DNA of 46,664 bases from IMG/VR virus record IMGVR_UViG_3300033153_003115, positions 1-46,664 of that record; one strand, given 5' to 3'. Position 1 is the stretch's first letter. Each line of letters starts with the position of its first letter. A program made the position numbers and the translations under genes. Under the pieces are notes generated by a model. The model had not been told where the DNA came from. It saw nothing but the letters and a program-made list of their open reading frames with translations, and did not search any database. Below are positions 1 through 6,538 of the stretch, one piece after another. Source of the DNA: a virus.

Positions 1-101
1 TGATTCTCAAACTTAACGTTTTCAGGAAGAGTTGTAAGGCTTTCGAGGTAAACAGAACCCTGATTCTCAAACTTAACGTTTTCAGGAAGAGTTGTAAGGC
101 T
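1..101. repeat. Terminal direct repeat, left copy (circular-contig overlap)
   Basis: Bases 1-101 are identical to 46564-46664. A perfect overlap of this size at both ends is what a de Bruijn assembler leaves on a circular or circularly permuted molecule. The open reading frame stays intact after merging. Because the overlap lies wholly inside a 60-bp tandem repeat, the join could also have hidden extra repeat copies. Confidence 0.85.
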
Positions 102-180
102 TCTGAGGTCAACATAACCCTGATTCTCAAACTTAACGTTTTCAGGAAGAGTTGTAAGGCTTCTGAGGTCAACATAACCC
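1..180. repeat. 60-bp in-frame tandem repeat
   Basis: Three direct 60-bp copies start at 1, 61 and 121. Copies 2 and 3 are identical; copy 1 differs from them at a few bases near its end (TTTCGAGGTAAACAG against TTCTGAGGTCAACAT). Each copy encodes one 20-residue repeat on the minus strand. The same unit continues at the other end of the window (46538-46664). Confidence 0.95.
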
Positions 181-269
181 TGATTATTTGTAATTACAAT
201 AAATCCGCTTTCAACTTTAAAATTAACACCATTGTTTTTTAATACTTTTTTAAATTTAGAATTTTCCAT
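1..269 (-). CDS. Leucine-rich-repeat-like protein, N-terminal part (continues across the contig join)
   Basis: The gene starts at an ATG at 269 behind a good ribosome site (AGGAGA). It runs off the left edge and resumes in frame at the right end of the window (46563 down to 46083 on the closed circle), giving 249 residues in all. Residues 1-30 are a unique head. Residues 31-90 are three 20-residue units of the form G-Y/S-V-D/Y-L-R/E-S-LTTLPENVKFENQ, and a fourth unit begins after the join. The spacing of L, L, V and F resembles leucine-rich repeat solenoids found in other phage proteins. The units are almost identical at DNA level, so they duplicated recently. The function is unknown; a binding or decoy role is only a guess. 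It sits in the leftward early operon behind the Rha-type regulator. Confidence 0.8.
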   Translation of the reverse strand, partial: MENSKFKKVLKNNGVNFKVESGFIVITNNQGYVDLRSLTTLPENVKFENQGYVDLRSLTTLPENVKFENQGSVYLESLTTLPENVKFEN

Positions 270-328
270 TTTACTATCTCCTATTTCTTGCATTTGTTTG
301 ATGGTGCTGTGGGTTGGTGGTTTTGCTC

Positions 329-613
329 TTACTCCTTGTATGTTGCTGAATATTTATCAAGCAAATACTCTTCATGGTAAGCTTTTTCCATAGCATCTTT
401 ATGCATTCCAGAGCGTGTTTTTAATTTATTTTTTTGCACTTGGAATGCCTCTTTCGCTGTGAATGATATATTTTTCTCATATATCCTTTCTGTTTCATAA
501 AAACCATTATACCCGGGCTTTCCGTTTAAAACTTTATCGACTACGTACATTTTTTTTGTTTTACGAGCTTCAGCGATAGTCATATGCTCTCTGTAATACC
601 TATATATTTTCAC
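329..613 (-). CDS. Small basic protein of unknown function
   Basis: A 94-residue, lysine- and tyrosine-rich soluble protein with no motif I recognise. The start is a GTG at 613, four bases after the stop of the upstream Rha-type gene, whose last codons (GGAGAG) provide the ribosome site. The two genes are therefore probably translationally coupled. It sits between the regulator and the repeat protein in the leftward early operon, so a regulatory or host-takeover role is possible but unsupported. Confidence 0.7.
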   Translation of the reverse strand: MKIYRYYREHMTIAEARKTKKMYVVDKVLNGKPGYNGFYETERIYEKNISFTAKEAFQVQKNKLKTRSGMHKDAMEKAYHEEYLLDKYSATYKE

Positions 614-614
614 T

Positions 615-1322
615 TTACTTCTCTCCTAATAGATTTGTAATAACTTCAGACTGACCATGCAATAAAGCAAATACCGCAACATTTTTCTTAACGTCTTGGT
701 AAATGTCTTTGTAAAATTTACCGGAGCTCATACCTTCAATGATACCTTTTTTAATTATTTGTTCAGCAGAGCTCACAGTCATTAACTGCTCTATTGTCAT
801 AACTTCACGGAGATTTTTATATCTACCGTTTATAATAAATAGCATTCCGTTAAGCATCTTGGTTAAATTACCATAATAACGGGAACTGTTTTGACTGCCT
901 TGCTTTTTTGCGTATTCTATAAAATCCTTGATAGTATCAGTTGCCTGAAATCTAACTTCCTTACCTGCGTCTCTGACTTGTAAATATTGCGGATCCGATT
1001 TGTGCTTTTCAAGTTCTCCGATTCTGTTTTTCATTCTTGAGAATTCAGCAACCATCCTCATTTTAAATTTCCGAACAAGTTTGTTGTTTCTCATGTAGGA
1101 TCCAAGCAAAAGAGTTTGTTCTTCATTTAAAAGCATTTCCGAAACTGGCCTTCCTTTTGTAATAACCTTACGGACTTTTAAAGTCCCGAACTCTTCGAAA
1201 TCCTCCTTATATTTATCAATTAATTTAGTAACCATTTTGTGTTCACGTTCGAAACCTTTTGCAATTAAAAAAGTTCCGGCTCTTGGCTTATCCTCAAAAT
1301 ACTGTACAATTTCTTTTTCCAT
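615..1322 (-). CDS. Rha-family phage regulatory protein
   Basis: 235 residues. Residues 1-95 match the Rha pattern: an N-terminal winged-helix-like region, then GRPVSEMLLNEEQTLLL and a conserved helix ending KFKMRMVAEFSRMK. Rha proteins were described from lambdoid phages and affect growth in IHF-deficient hosts. The C-terminal 135 residues look like an antirepressor-type DNA-binding domain, as in many Rha fusions. It is the first gene of the leftward operon, directly downstream of a sigma70-like promoter (1353-1381), as expected of an early regulator. Start ATG at 1322 with a GGAG ribosome site. Confidence 0.75.
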   Translation of the reverse strand: MEKEIVQYFEDKPRAGTFLIAKGFEREHKMVTKLIDKYKEDFEEFGTLKVRKVITKGRPVSEMLLNEEQTLLLGSYMRNNKLVRKFKMRMVAEFSRMKNRIGELEKHKSDPQYLQVRDAGKEVRFQATDTIKDFIEYAKKQGSQNSSRYYGNLTKMLNGMLFIINGRYKNLREVMTIEQLMTVSSAEQIIKKGIIEGMSSGKFYKDIYQDVKKNVAVFALLHGQSEVITNLLGEK

Positions 1323-1352
1323 AATATCTCCGTGTAATTTAGGTTTAATTGG

Positions 1353-1381
1353 ATCTTATCAGGGTAAATATTATATGTCAA
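1353..1381 (-). promoter_or_regulatory. Leftward sigma70-like promoter
   Basis: On the minus strand a perfect TTGACA (1376-1381) is followed after 17 bases by TAAGAT (1353-1358). It reads into the Rha-type gene 31 bases further on and lies back to back with the rightward promoter at 1414-1441. Confidence 0.7.
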
Positions 1382-1413
1382 TAACCTTTTTTGATAAAAA
1401 GTAAATAAAGTTG

Positions 1414-1441
1414 TTGACATTAAATTCCAGTCGTATATTAT
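1414..1441 (+). promoter_or_regulatory. Rightward sigma70-like promoter
   Basis: A perfect TTGACA (1414-1419) is followed after 16 bases by TATTAT (1436-1441). It faces the recombination operon. Transcription would start near 1448, leaving a leader of about 150 bases before the first large gene. The two divergent -35 boxes are only about 32 bases apart, so one regulator could control both. Confidence 0.75.
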
Positions 1442-1506
1442 TGAAACATCAACAAACTGAATCTAACTTTTGCTTATGCAATTTACGATAACCATTGGAG
1501 GCTAAA

Positions 1507-1521
1507 ATGTATTACCGTTAA
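1507..1521 (+). CDS. Possible four-codon leader ORF
   Basis: ATG-TAT-TAC-CGT-TAA lies behind a full GGAGG ribosome site (1497-1501) at ideal spacing. It overlaps a small ACCG/CGGT hairpin and precedes the larger hairpin at 1530-1557. A ribosome site this good on so short a frame suggests a leader peptide used in attenuation or translation control. This is inference only. Confidence 0.4.
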   Translation: MYYR

Positions 1522-1529
1522 AACCGGTC

Positions 1530-1567
1530 AACACTCTTAACAATAGTTGAGGGTGTTAGCAGTTTTT
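1530..1567 (+). terminator. Leader hairpin with T-run (possible attenuator)
   Basis: Bases 1530-1541 pair with 1546-1557 to make a 12-bp stem (two G-U pairs) with an AATA loop. A run of five T follows four bases later (1563-1567). It lies between the promoter and the first gene of the rightward operon, so full termination there would silence the operon. It is best read as an attenuator or antitermination target. The 11-base word GAATCTAACTT occurs on both sides, at 1459-1469 and 1576-1586. Confidence 0.5.
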
Positions 1568-1601
1568 AACAGCAAGAATCTAACTTAAATAGGGAGAGAG
1601 T

Positions 1602-2537
1602 ATGGACACTGAATTAGTAACCAAAGACCATTTTACAGACTTGAGAACACAGATTACACAGATTAAAAAAGATAACGAAAGTATTGTATTCGATTATGAA
1701 ACACAAGACAAAGAGGCTCGCTCTCACGTTGCCACACTTCGGAAATCGAAAACAGCAATTAATAACCTTCACAAAGAAAAGAAAGCTTACTTCCTTGCGG
1801 AAGGTCGAAAAATTGACGCTGGTAAAAATGAACTAATTGCAGACGTTGAGGAAATGATTGCAGTCCACGCGGAGCCATTGCAGGTTATTAAAGATAGAAA
1901 AGATGCAGAGGTTGAGCTTGAAAGAAAGAAGGTTGAAATGGAGCTTGATTGGGATGATGCTTTACAAATTGACGACCTCTTTAACCGTGAACGAGCTATG
2001 GCGATAAAAGAAGCTGAAATAGCGCAAATGGAAGCAGACCGGATCGCAAAAGAAAAGGCTGAACAGGATAAAAAAGATAAGATAGCTTATGAGGCTAAAG
2101 TTAAAAAGGAAGCTGACGAAAGAGCTGTACGGGATGCTGAAGAGGCACTATTATTTCACGAGGAAGAAAAAGAAAGGCTGATTGAAGAAGCAAAGCAGAA
2201 AGAAGCACAGGCAAAAATTGACGCTGAAAATGCTGAAAAGAAAAGACTTGCTGATATCCAGGTTGAAAAGGATCTGGCAGAACAGGAAAAGCAAGATTAC
2301 ATAGCACAGCAAAAACGCGATCACGAAGAAAGCGAAAGGCTATTAGCTGATAAACTTGCAAAAGAAAAAGTAACTGCGGATCGTAAGGCGGCTAATATGA
2401 ATCATAGGAAAGCAGTTAATAATAAGGTTTTGAAAAAGCTCATATCAATAGATGTTGCTATTACTGATAAAATTGGAAAGAAAATTATTGAGGATATTTT
2501 AAAGAATCCGGCTATTGAAATAACAATTAACTATTAA
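1602..2537 (+). CDS. Long coiled-coil protein of the recombination operon
   Basis: 311 residues, the first large gene of the rightward operon. Start ATG with ribosome site GGGAGAGAG. Residues 1-90 are a mixed helical head. Residues 95-265 are almost continuous charged helix rich in E, K, A and R (heptad-like, TolA-like in composition). Residues 270-311 form a small conserved-looking tail. Proteins of this look often precede Erf or RecT genes in phages and are commonly mislabelled TolA-like. It is likely a DNA-binding or scaffolding partner of the recombinase, but the precise function is unknown. Confidence 0.75.
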   Translation: MDTELVTKDHFTDLRTQITQIKKDNESIVFDYETQDKEARSHVATLRKSKTAINNLHKEKKAYFLAEGRKIDAGKNELIADVEEMIAVHAEPLQVIKDRKDAEVELERKKVEMELDWDDALQIDDLFNRERAMAIKEAEIAQMEADRIAKEKAEQDKKDKIAYEAKVKKEADERAVRDAEEALLFHEEEKERLIEEAKQKEAQAKIDAENAEKKRLADIQVEKDLAEQEKQDYIAQQKRDHEESERLLADKLAKEKVTADRKAANMNHRKAVNNKVLKKLISIDVAITDKIGKKIIEDILKNPAIEITINY

Positions 2538-2546
2538 GGTGATGCT

Positions 2547-2717
2547 ATGTGCGAAGAATGCGAAGATAGAGGATATATTGAAGGATCTTGCGGAGTTTGC
2601 AACGGATCAGGTGAGGGAATGTATGACGGTTCGACTTGTTGGTCTTGTAAAGGATCTGGAGTTGAAACTATAGAATGTAACTGTGAAGAGGAGATTGAAG
2701 AAGATGTCGAAAACTAA
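2547..2717 (+). CDS. Small DnaJ-type zinc-finger protein
   Basis: 56 residues with eight cysteines: CEEC, CGVCNGSG, CWSCKGSG and CNC. The CxxCxGxG units are those of the DnaJ central zinc-binding domain. The ATG at 2547 follows AAGGTGATGCT. The gene overlaps the Erf start by 14 bases. There is no J domain, so it is not a co-chaperone by itself; it more likely binds zinc for protein or nucleic-acid contact. Confidence 0.65.
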   Translation: MCEECEDRGYIEGSCGVCNGSGEGMYDGSTCWSCKGSGVETIECNCEEEIEEDVEN

Positions 2718-3432
2718 AAAAGAGGTTGCTGTAATTGATGTTCCGACGAATGAATTAATTGTTATGCCAAGCCAATATGACAAACTTATCGAAGTCGGAT
2801 TTGAAACCAACGCGGATCTTGAAAGAATGGAAAGGCTTTTTGCTTTAAAGGAAAAGCACGAGGCGAACGAAGCAAGGAAAGCGTTTCATCTTGCTATGGC
2901 TGAGTTTAAGAAAATACCTTTAGTTATCAAGAAGACCAAATATAATAAGCAATATAAATCTTGGTATTCAGGGCTTGACGACCTTGTTATTCCGGCTATC
3001 CCTGTAATGGGTAAAAACGGATTATCTCATAAATGGGATATTGACCAGACAAACGGTATAAGCGTGACGTGCTTCGCAACTCATGCGCTTGGTTTTTCTG
3101 ATTCTGTTTCAATGTCTGGCCCTCCTGATAAATCAGGTTCAAAAAACCCTCTTCAAGAAATAAAGTCCACTATAACATATTTAAAATCGGTAACGTTCGA
3201 ATCAGTTTTCGGGCTTGCCTCAACAGATGCGAATCTTAACGATGATGGTAACGCGTCAACAACTACTGAAACCATCACCGAAAAACAAGAAAACCAATTA
3301 GTTGATATGCTTTCAAACTTCGGGCAAACTATAGAGGCATACTGCAAGCTTTGTAACGTCTCAGAGCTTAAAGAAATACCTAAAACTGAATTTGAAAATT
3401 GCGTTGCTTATTTGACGCCACCAAAGGAATAA
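2704..3432 (+). CDS. erf: Erf-family single-strand annealing recombinase
   Basis: Erf proteins anneal complementary single strands, work with a 5'-3' exonuclease, and in P22 circularise the genome. The core is visible at about residues 47-170: FHLAMAEFKKIPLVIKKTK, then YSGLDDLVIPAIPVMGKNGL, then an SVTCFATH strand region and ATSITYLKS-like and SVFGL segments typical of the family. I chose the ATG at 2704 (242 residues), which follows GAGGAG at good spacing, over an in-frame GTG at 2683. The exonuclease gene follows after one base, so the two are co-translated as an exo/annealase pair. Confidence 0.85.
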   Translation: MSKTKKEVAVIDVPTNELIVMPSQYDKLIEVGFETNADLERMERLFALKEKHEANEARKAFHLAMAEFKKIPLVIKKTKYNKQYKSWYSGLDDLVIPAIPVMGKNGLSHKWDIDQTNGISVTCFATHALGFSDSVSMSGPPDKSGSKNPLQEIKSTITYLKSVTFESVFGLASTDANLNDDGNASTTTETITEKQENQLVDMLSNFGQTIEAYCKLCNVSELKEIPKTEFENCVAYLTPPKE

Positions 3433-3433
3433 T

Positions 3434-4036
3434 ATGATAATAGTTGATATAGACCAAAACTCAGAAGAGTGGGACAAAGAAAGATTAGGCGCTATTACTT
3501 CATCGTGCTTCGGACAAATAATAGATTCTAAAGGCAATAGATCAAAAAGCCGTCAAAAGTATATGGATAAATTAGCTGCCGAGTTGATAACGGGCGAACG
3601 TATGGAGTCCTATAAAAATAGCCATATGGACAAGGGCCACGAAAGAGAATCAGAAAACCGCGACCTCTACGCCTTTAGAAACAAAGTAACAGTTGAAACT
3701 ATCGGCTTTTGCTGGAAAGATGAAAAAAAGCTTTACGGGTCAAGCCCTGACGGTTTAGTCGATGAAGACGGTTTAGTTGAATGTAAAAACTCAAACGGAG
3801 CGCAACAAATAGAACGTATTAGGGATGGGTGGACCGCTTCTACACATCACAGGCAAGCACAGGGACAACTATTAGTAACAGGTCGCAAATGGTGTGACGT
3901 TGTTTCATACTGCCGTGGAATGAAAACAGTAACCGTAAGATTTGGAAGAGACGAAGAATTTTTAAGAAAACTTGAAGTTGAGCTAATACTTTTTCACAGA
4001 GACCTACACGAATTAGTTAAATCGATTCAGGCTTAA
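3434..4036 (+). CDS. YqaJ/lambda-type 5'-3' exonuclease
   Basis: A 200-residue PD-(D/E)XK nuclease that would resect double-strand ends to feed the Erf annealase. Visible motifs: the N-terminal QNSEEWDKERLGAITSS (substrate arginine and the G-x-I-T/S-S signature of YqaJ/lambda Exo), the acidic helix MDKGHERE (residues 66-72), and the active-site pair GSSPDG (D106) and VECK (E116, K118). The length is typical for the family. It lies directly after erf. Confidence 0.85.
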   Translation: MIIVDIDQNSEEWDKERLGAITSSCFGQIIDSKGNRSKSRQKYMDKLAAELITGERMESYKNSHMDKGHERESENRDLYAFRNKVTVETIGFCWKDEKKLYGSSPDGLVDEDGLVECKNSNGAQQIERIRDGWTASTHHRQAQGQLLVTGRKWCDVVSYCRGMKTVTVRFGRDEEFLRKLEVELILFHRDLHELVKSIQA

Positions 4037-4062
4037 ATTAAATGAAAGATTTGGAGGGAGTT

Positions 4063-4236
4063 ATGGAAAGATGGCCGAATTGTAATACAACTACTTGCGG
4101 GTGGAATATGGGAACGAATCGCAAAGGTTATGAATATCTTAATAATTCATGCTACCACAACTCTGATACTGTCCCTTTCCAGAGTTGCACAAAAAGAACT
4201 ATTGAAAAGCCAAGAGATAAAAAGGAGACCCCATGA
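4063..4236 (+). CDS. Small protein with scattered cysteines
   Basis: 57 residues from an ATG at 4063 preceded by a very strong GGAGGGAG site; an in-frame ATG at 4042 lacks one. Cysteines occur at intervals (CNTTTCGW, NSCYH, QSCTK), suggesting a small zinc-binding or disulfide fold. The C-terminus is basic and overlaps the next gene by four bases (ATGA). Function unknown. Confidence 0.6.
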   Translation: MERWPNCNTTTCGWNMGTNRKGYEYLNNSCYHNSDTVPFQSCTKRTIEKPRDKKETP

Positions 4237-4412
4237 AACCATGCGTATATCAACAAATCTCAAAACAAGAGCGCCAAAGCTCTGAAAAGTGGAACGCTTT
4301 AACCTGTAAAAAGTGCGGAATGCACATGACAGCGGTAAAGCGCCCGACCGGTATCAAGTTTGTATGTTCAGGTATTTATTGTTACCATTCTGTTTTTGAG
4401 GCTGATAAATGA
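4233..4412 (+). CDS. Small zinc-ribbon-like protein
   Basis: 59 residues, starting in an ATGA overlap with the previous gene behind AAGGAGA. It carries CKKCG (residues 25-29) and a second pair CSGIYC (45-50), the layout of a zinc ribbon. It overlaps the next gene by four bases, so three genes in a row are coupled. Function unknown. Confidence 0.65.
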   Translation: MKPCVYQQISKQERQSSEKWNALTCKKCGMHMTAVKRPTGIKFVCSGIYCYHSVFEADK

Positions 4413-4810
4413 AAAATCCATTACCAAAATTCAGGGGTGTTCCAAACAATGGCGTAATGTCCATAAACAACATCGGCCAGTTCACAAGATACCTTCACAC
4501 CTTAGAAGGGAAAGAATGTGAAATAGTCGTTAAGAAGTGGCGTAAGAAAAGAACGCTACCTCAGAACGCTTATTTTCATGGCGTAGTATGCCTGATTTTG
4601 GGTAATGAATGGGGTTACGATGTAGACGAAGCACACAGCGCCATATGCACCGAATTTTTAACGATTAGCACAAAGGGCAAGCCTGACTATGTGCGATCAA
4701 CAACAGACCTTAGTACAGAAGAATTTAATGATTTTCTTGAGGTTGTAAAAATGTGGGCTTCGAAAGAGTTTGGAGTTTACATACCGGATCCAGAGAAGGT
4801 CGATATTTAA
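4409..4810 (+). CDS. NinB-like recombination protein
   Basis: 133 residues. The pattern K-RTLPQNAYFHGVVCLI (residues 48-63), a short helix with GYDVDEAH, then STTDLSTEEFNDFLEVV and the ending EFGVYIPDP is that of the phage NinB/Orf-like family. In lambda the family member binds single-stranded DNA and SSB and can replace host RecFOR functions. Its place right after the Erf-exonuclease pair supports the call. I am sure of the family resemblance and less sure of the exact activity. Confidence 0.7.
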   Translation: MKNPLPKFRGVPNNGVMSINNIGQFTRYLHTLEGKECEIVVKKWRKKRTLPQNAYFHGVVCLILGNEWGYDVDEAHSAICTEFLTISTKGKPDYVRSTTDLSTEEFNDFLEVVKMWASKEFGVYIPDPEKVDI

Positions 4811-4842
4811 TTAAACAGCAACTTATAAACGGAGGGTGAAGG

Positions 4843-5007
4843 ATGAAGAAATACTTAATTTTAATAGCAATAGCGTTTTGCCTTTACGGAATCCCAAGAG
4901 AGTTATTATTTGGTGACGCTGAGCCTATGGCATACGGTTTGATGATTATGTTTGTGTGTGGCTCTGCTTATGGCAGTATCGCTACGGTTATTTTAAACAA
5001 AGACTAA
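4843..5007 (+). CDS. Small two-segment membrane protein
   Basis: 54 residues from an ATG behind GGAGGGTGAAGG. Hydrophobic segments at residues 4-15 and 31-50 flank a short polar loop with acidic residues. It may be an inner-membrane peptide; there is no motif to assign a job. The position in the early operon would suit a superinfection-exclusion or host-takeover peptide, but that is a guess. Confidence 0.55.
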   Translation: MKKYLILIAIAFCLYGIPRELLFGDAEPMAYGLMIMFVCGSAYGSIATVILNKD

Positions 5008-5042
5008 CCCCCCAACAATTACCGAATTAAGGAGTTTGAAGA

Positions 5043-5333
5043 ATGAAGACAATTATTATTAATACACCAGACGGTCAATATTCATTAGAGCTTAGAAAAG
5101 TAGCAGAACACCGGGCAAATTATTACCGGGGTAAAGAAAAATATTCCATGGAAGAGTGGCAAGCTGAAGTCGATTGGGTTATGTCTGATGACTTTGAGGG
5201 TATTGACTGGTTGCTAAACTCGAGTAATTATGAAGATTGGGAAGATGTAACGGTAAAGCTTAATGATGAAGTTAAAGTATTGGCTGATGACTTCTGGACT
5301 TCTTCAGGAGATTTCGAGATTGCACCATTTTAA
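5043..5333 (+). CDS. Acidic small phage protein
   Basis: 96 residues with a strong ribosome site (AAGGAG). The opening (MKTIIINTPDGQYSLEL), then a KVAEHRANYY helix and the acidic stretch SDDFEGIDWLLNSSNYEDW resemble a widespread family of small uncharacterised phage proteins. It is net acidic and rich in tryptophan. No catalytic motif is seen. Confidence 0.7.
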   Translation: MKTIIINTPDGQYSLELRKVAEHRANYYRGKEKYSMEEWQAEVDWVMSDDFEGIDWLLNSSNYEDWEDVTVKLNDEVKVLADDFWTSSGDFEIAPF

Positions 5334-5374
5334 GCGATTGACAAAAAGTCTATAATGTGCAACAGTAAATAACA

Positions 5375-5405
5375 AACCCGGTAACAGCGCAAACTGTCCC
5401 GGGTT
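5375..5405. other. Intergenic RNA hairpin
   Basis: AACCCGG (5375-5381) pairs with CCGGGTT (5399-5405), and inside it ACAG (5384-5387) pairs with CTGT (5394-5397) around a CGCAAA loop. No T-run follows, so it is not a simple terminator. It lies in the 5' leader of the next small gene and could regulate its translation or mRNA stability. Confidence 0.5.
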
Positions 5406-5436
5406 AATTCAACTATCTTGTTAAGGAAGAAAGCTG

Positions 5437-5692
5437 ATGACACAAAACTACCACATTGTAGTACTTCATGTCAAGCAAATTCCCCTTCAAGTTAAATCAA
5501 GTAAGATGAAAGTAAACGTTCTTGATTTTTAAAACGATACGTAAGCTAAAAAAAATTAAGATCACTGGTGGCGTCTTCGGCTCGGACGCAGTAATGATAA
5601 ACAGACAGTACAATTTGCACTTAAAAGCGACCACGGCATTTCGAAAGATAAAAGGTGGGGCAAGCGGGCGGCACTCGATAAAATGTTTCTGA
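5437..5692 (+). CDS. Two short frames possibly joined by a +1 frameshift
   Basis: The first frame (5437-5532, 31 codons) starts behind AAGGAAG. It ends GAT-TTT-TAA, inside T5A4. Shifting +1 at TTT-T opens a second frame to 5692, which would give an 84-residue basic protein (KLKKIKITGGVFGSDAV, then KIKGGASGRHSI). A UUU stalled at a stop with a fifth U is a plausible +1 slip site, similar in logic to prfB. Other readings are that only the first peptide is made, or that a base was lost in the homopolymer. I do not recognise the family. The rest of the gap (5693-5854) shows no gene. Confidence 0.35.
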
Positions 5693-5803
5693 TAAATCAC
5701 CAGTAGCCTTTTTCACTTTTCGTTAGTGTTTTTTGGTTTCGGTTTCCTTACACAGAGAGCTAAATAGGTTCTCGTTATAGGTGCAAGGGGTAGGGCCGTT
5801 CTG

Positions 5804-5833
5804 TTCACAAGGCAAGTAAAGATTAAATAATAT
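5804..5833 (+). promoter_or_regulatory. Weak sigma70-like promoter candidate
   Basis: TTCACA (5804-5809), an 18-base gap and TAATAT (5828-5833) lie just upstream of the DUF1382 gene. Both boxes match only partly, so this is a weak call. Confidence 0.25.
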
Positions 5834-5854
5834 AGCACAGTAAGGAGAAAGGTT

Positions 5855-6031
5855 ATGAAAAAAGAATCGCCAGTAAATCTAAGAAAGTCACTTATCATGG
5901 TTGAGAACTTTAAAAAACACGGAATAGGTTTTGTTCCGATACCGGTATTAAGTGAAGAGCATCGAATGGAGTTGGTTATCTTATGCGATCAGAAGCTTGA
6001 GGAAATGGCGATATTAGCCGAGCATAGTTAA
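5855..6031 (+). CDS. DUF1382 family protein
   Basis: 58 residues with a very strong site (AAGGAGAAAGG). The sequence pattern, basic start, SPVNLRKSLIMVENFKKHGI, then GFVPIPVLSEEHR and a short charged helix, matches the DUF1382 family of lambdoid phages, which sits in the red-recombination neighbourhood of lambda relatives. Its function is not established. The same neighbourhood here supports the assignment. Confidence 0.7.
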   Translation: MKKESPVNLRKSLIMVENFKKHGIGFVPIPVLSEEHRMELVILCDQKLEEMAILAEHS

Positions 6032-6060
6032 CCAACTTAGCAAATAGCAAGGAGGGTTTT

Positions 6061-6222
6061 ATGACTGCCAAAGAACTAATTGACCGATTACAGAAAATGA
6101 ACCCTGATAAAGTTGTTGTTATAACCGATGGTCAAGGTTGGTCTAATATCGAAAAGGTTGAACAGCATAAAATCACTATCGAGATAGCGAGGGAAGAGTT
6201 TCCTGTTTTCAGCGAAAATTAA
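6061..6222 (+). CDS. Small conserved-looking phage protein
   Basis: 53 residues behind AAGGAGGG. The plan TAKELIDRLQKMNPDKVVVI-TDGQGW resembles many small phage proteins that open with a helix ending in 'NPD' and a beta strand, followed by a G-W turn and a second strand (KITIEI). No function is known. It ends 25 bases before the HNH-like gene. Confidence 0.65.
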   Translation: MTAKELIDRLQKMNPDKVVVITDGQGWSNIEKVEQHKITIEIAREEFPVFSEN

Positions 6223-6247
6223 CAACTTAATTTAATTAGAGGATGAT

Positions 6248-6538
6248 ATGAGCGACAAACCAAAAACAGAGCGATCAAAAGATTATAGAAACTTTATCAG
6301 GTCTCAAATCTGCTTGATATGCGGAAACCCTGAAACAATACACCATCATGAATCTATTTCTGGCTCTGGAATGGGTATGAAATGCCCTGACACTGAAAGC
6401 GTCCCACTTTGTGTATTATGCCACCATGAGAGACACCACTACGGCAGAAAGTCATTTTACGAAGAGCATGAGATTGATTATATAGGAAAGGTTTTAAAAT
6501 ACCAACAACTTTACGAATCTCTTAACGGGCGAAGATGA
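6248..6538 (+). CDS. HNH-like / DUF968-type zinc nuclease candidate
   Basis: 96 residues. It contains ICLICGNPETIHHHE (residues 21-35) and VPLCVLCHHERHH (53-65), two CxxC-type pairs with clustered histidines, and FYEEHEID after them. This is the layout of the small phage HNH/DUF968 proteins found in the nin-like regions of lambdoid phages and related to Ref-type nucleases. It probably acts on recombination intermediates. The stop overlaps the next start. Confidence 0.7.
   Translation: MSDKPKTERSKDYRNFIRSQICLICGNPETIHHHESISGSGMGMKCPDTESVPLCVLCHHERHHYGRKSFYEEHEIDYIGKVLKYQQLYESLNGRR

Noticed and set aside
1-180. CRISPR-like array
   Set aside because: The 60-bp units are contiguous with no spacers and keep a reading frame, so they are protein-coding tandem repeats.
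2683-2703. Upstream GTG start for erf
   Set aside because: It has no ribosome site of its own, while the ATG at 2704 is preceded by GAGGAG; the added residues are not Erf-like.
2547-2717. Complete DnaJ co-chaperone
   Set aside because: Only the zinc-binding repeats are present; no J domain with HPD.
5338-5356. Ordinary sigma70 promoter (TTGACA/TATAAT)
   Set aside because: The two boxes are only seven bases apart, far from the 16-18 needed.
5533-5854. tRNA or other structured RNA gene in the early gap
   Set aside because: No T-loop word or cloverleaf pairing was found by eye.
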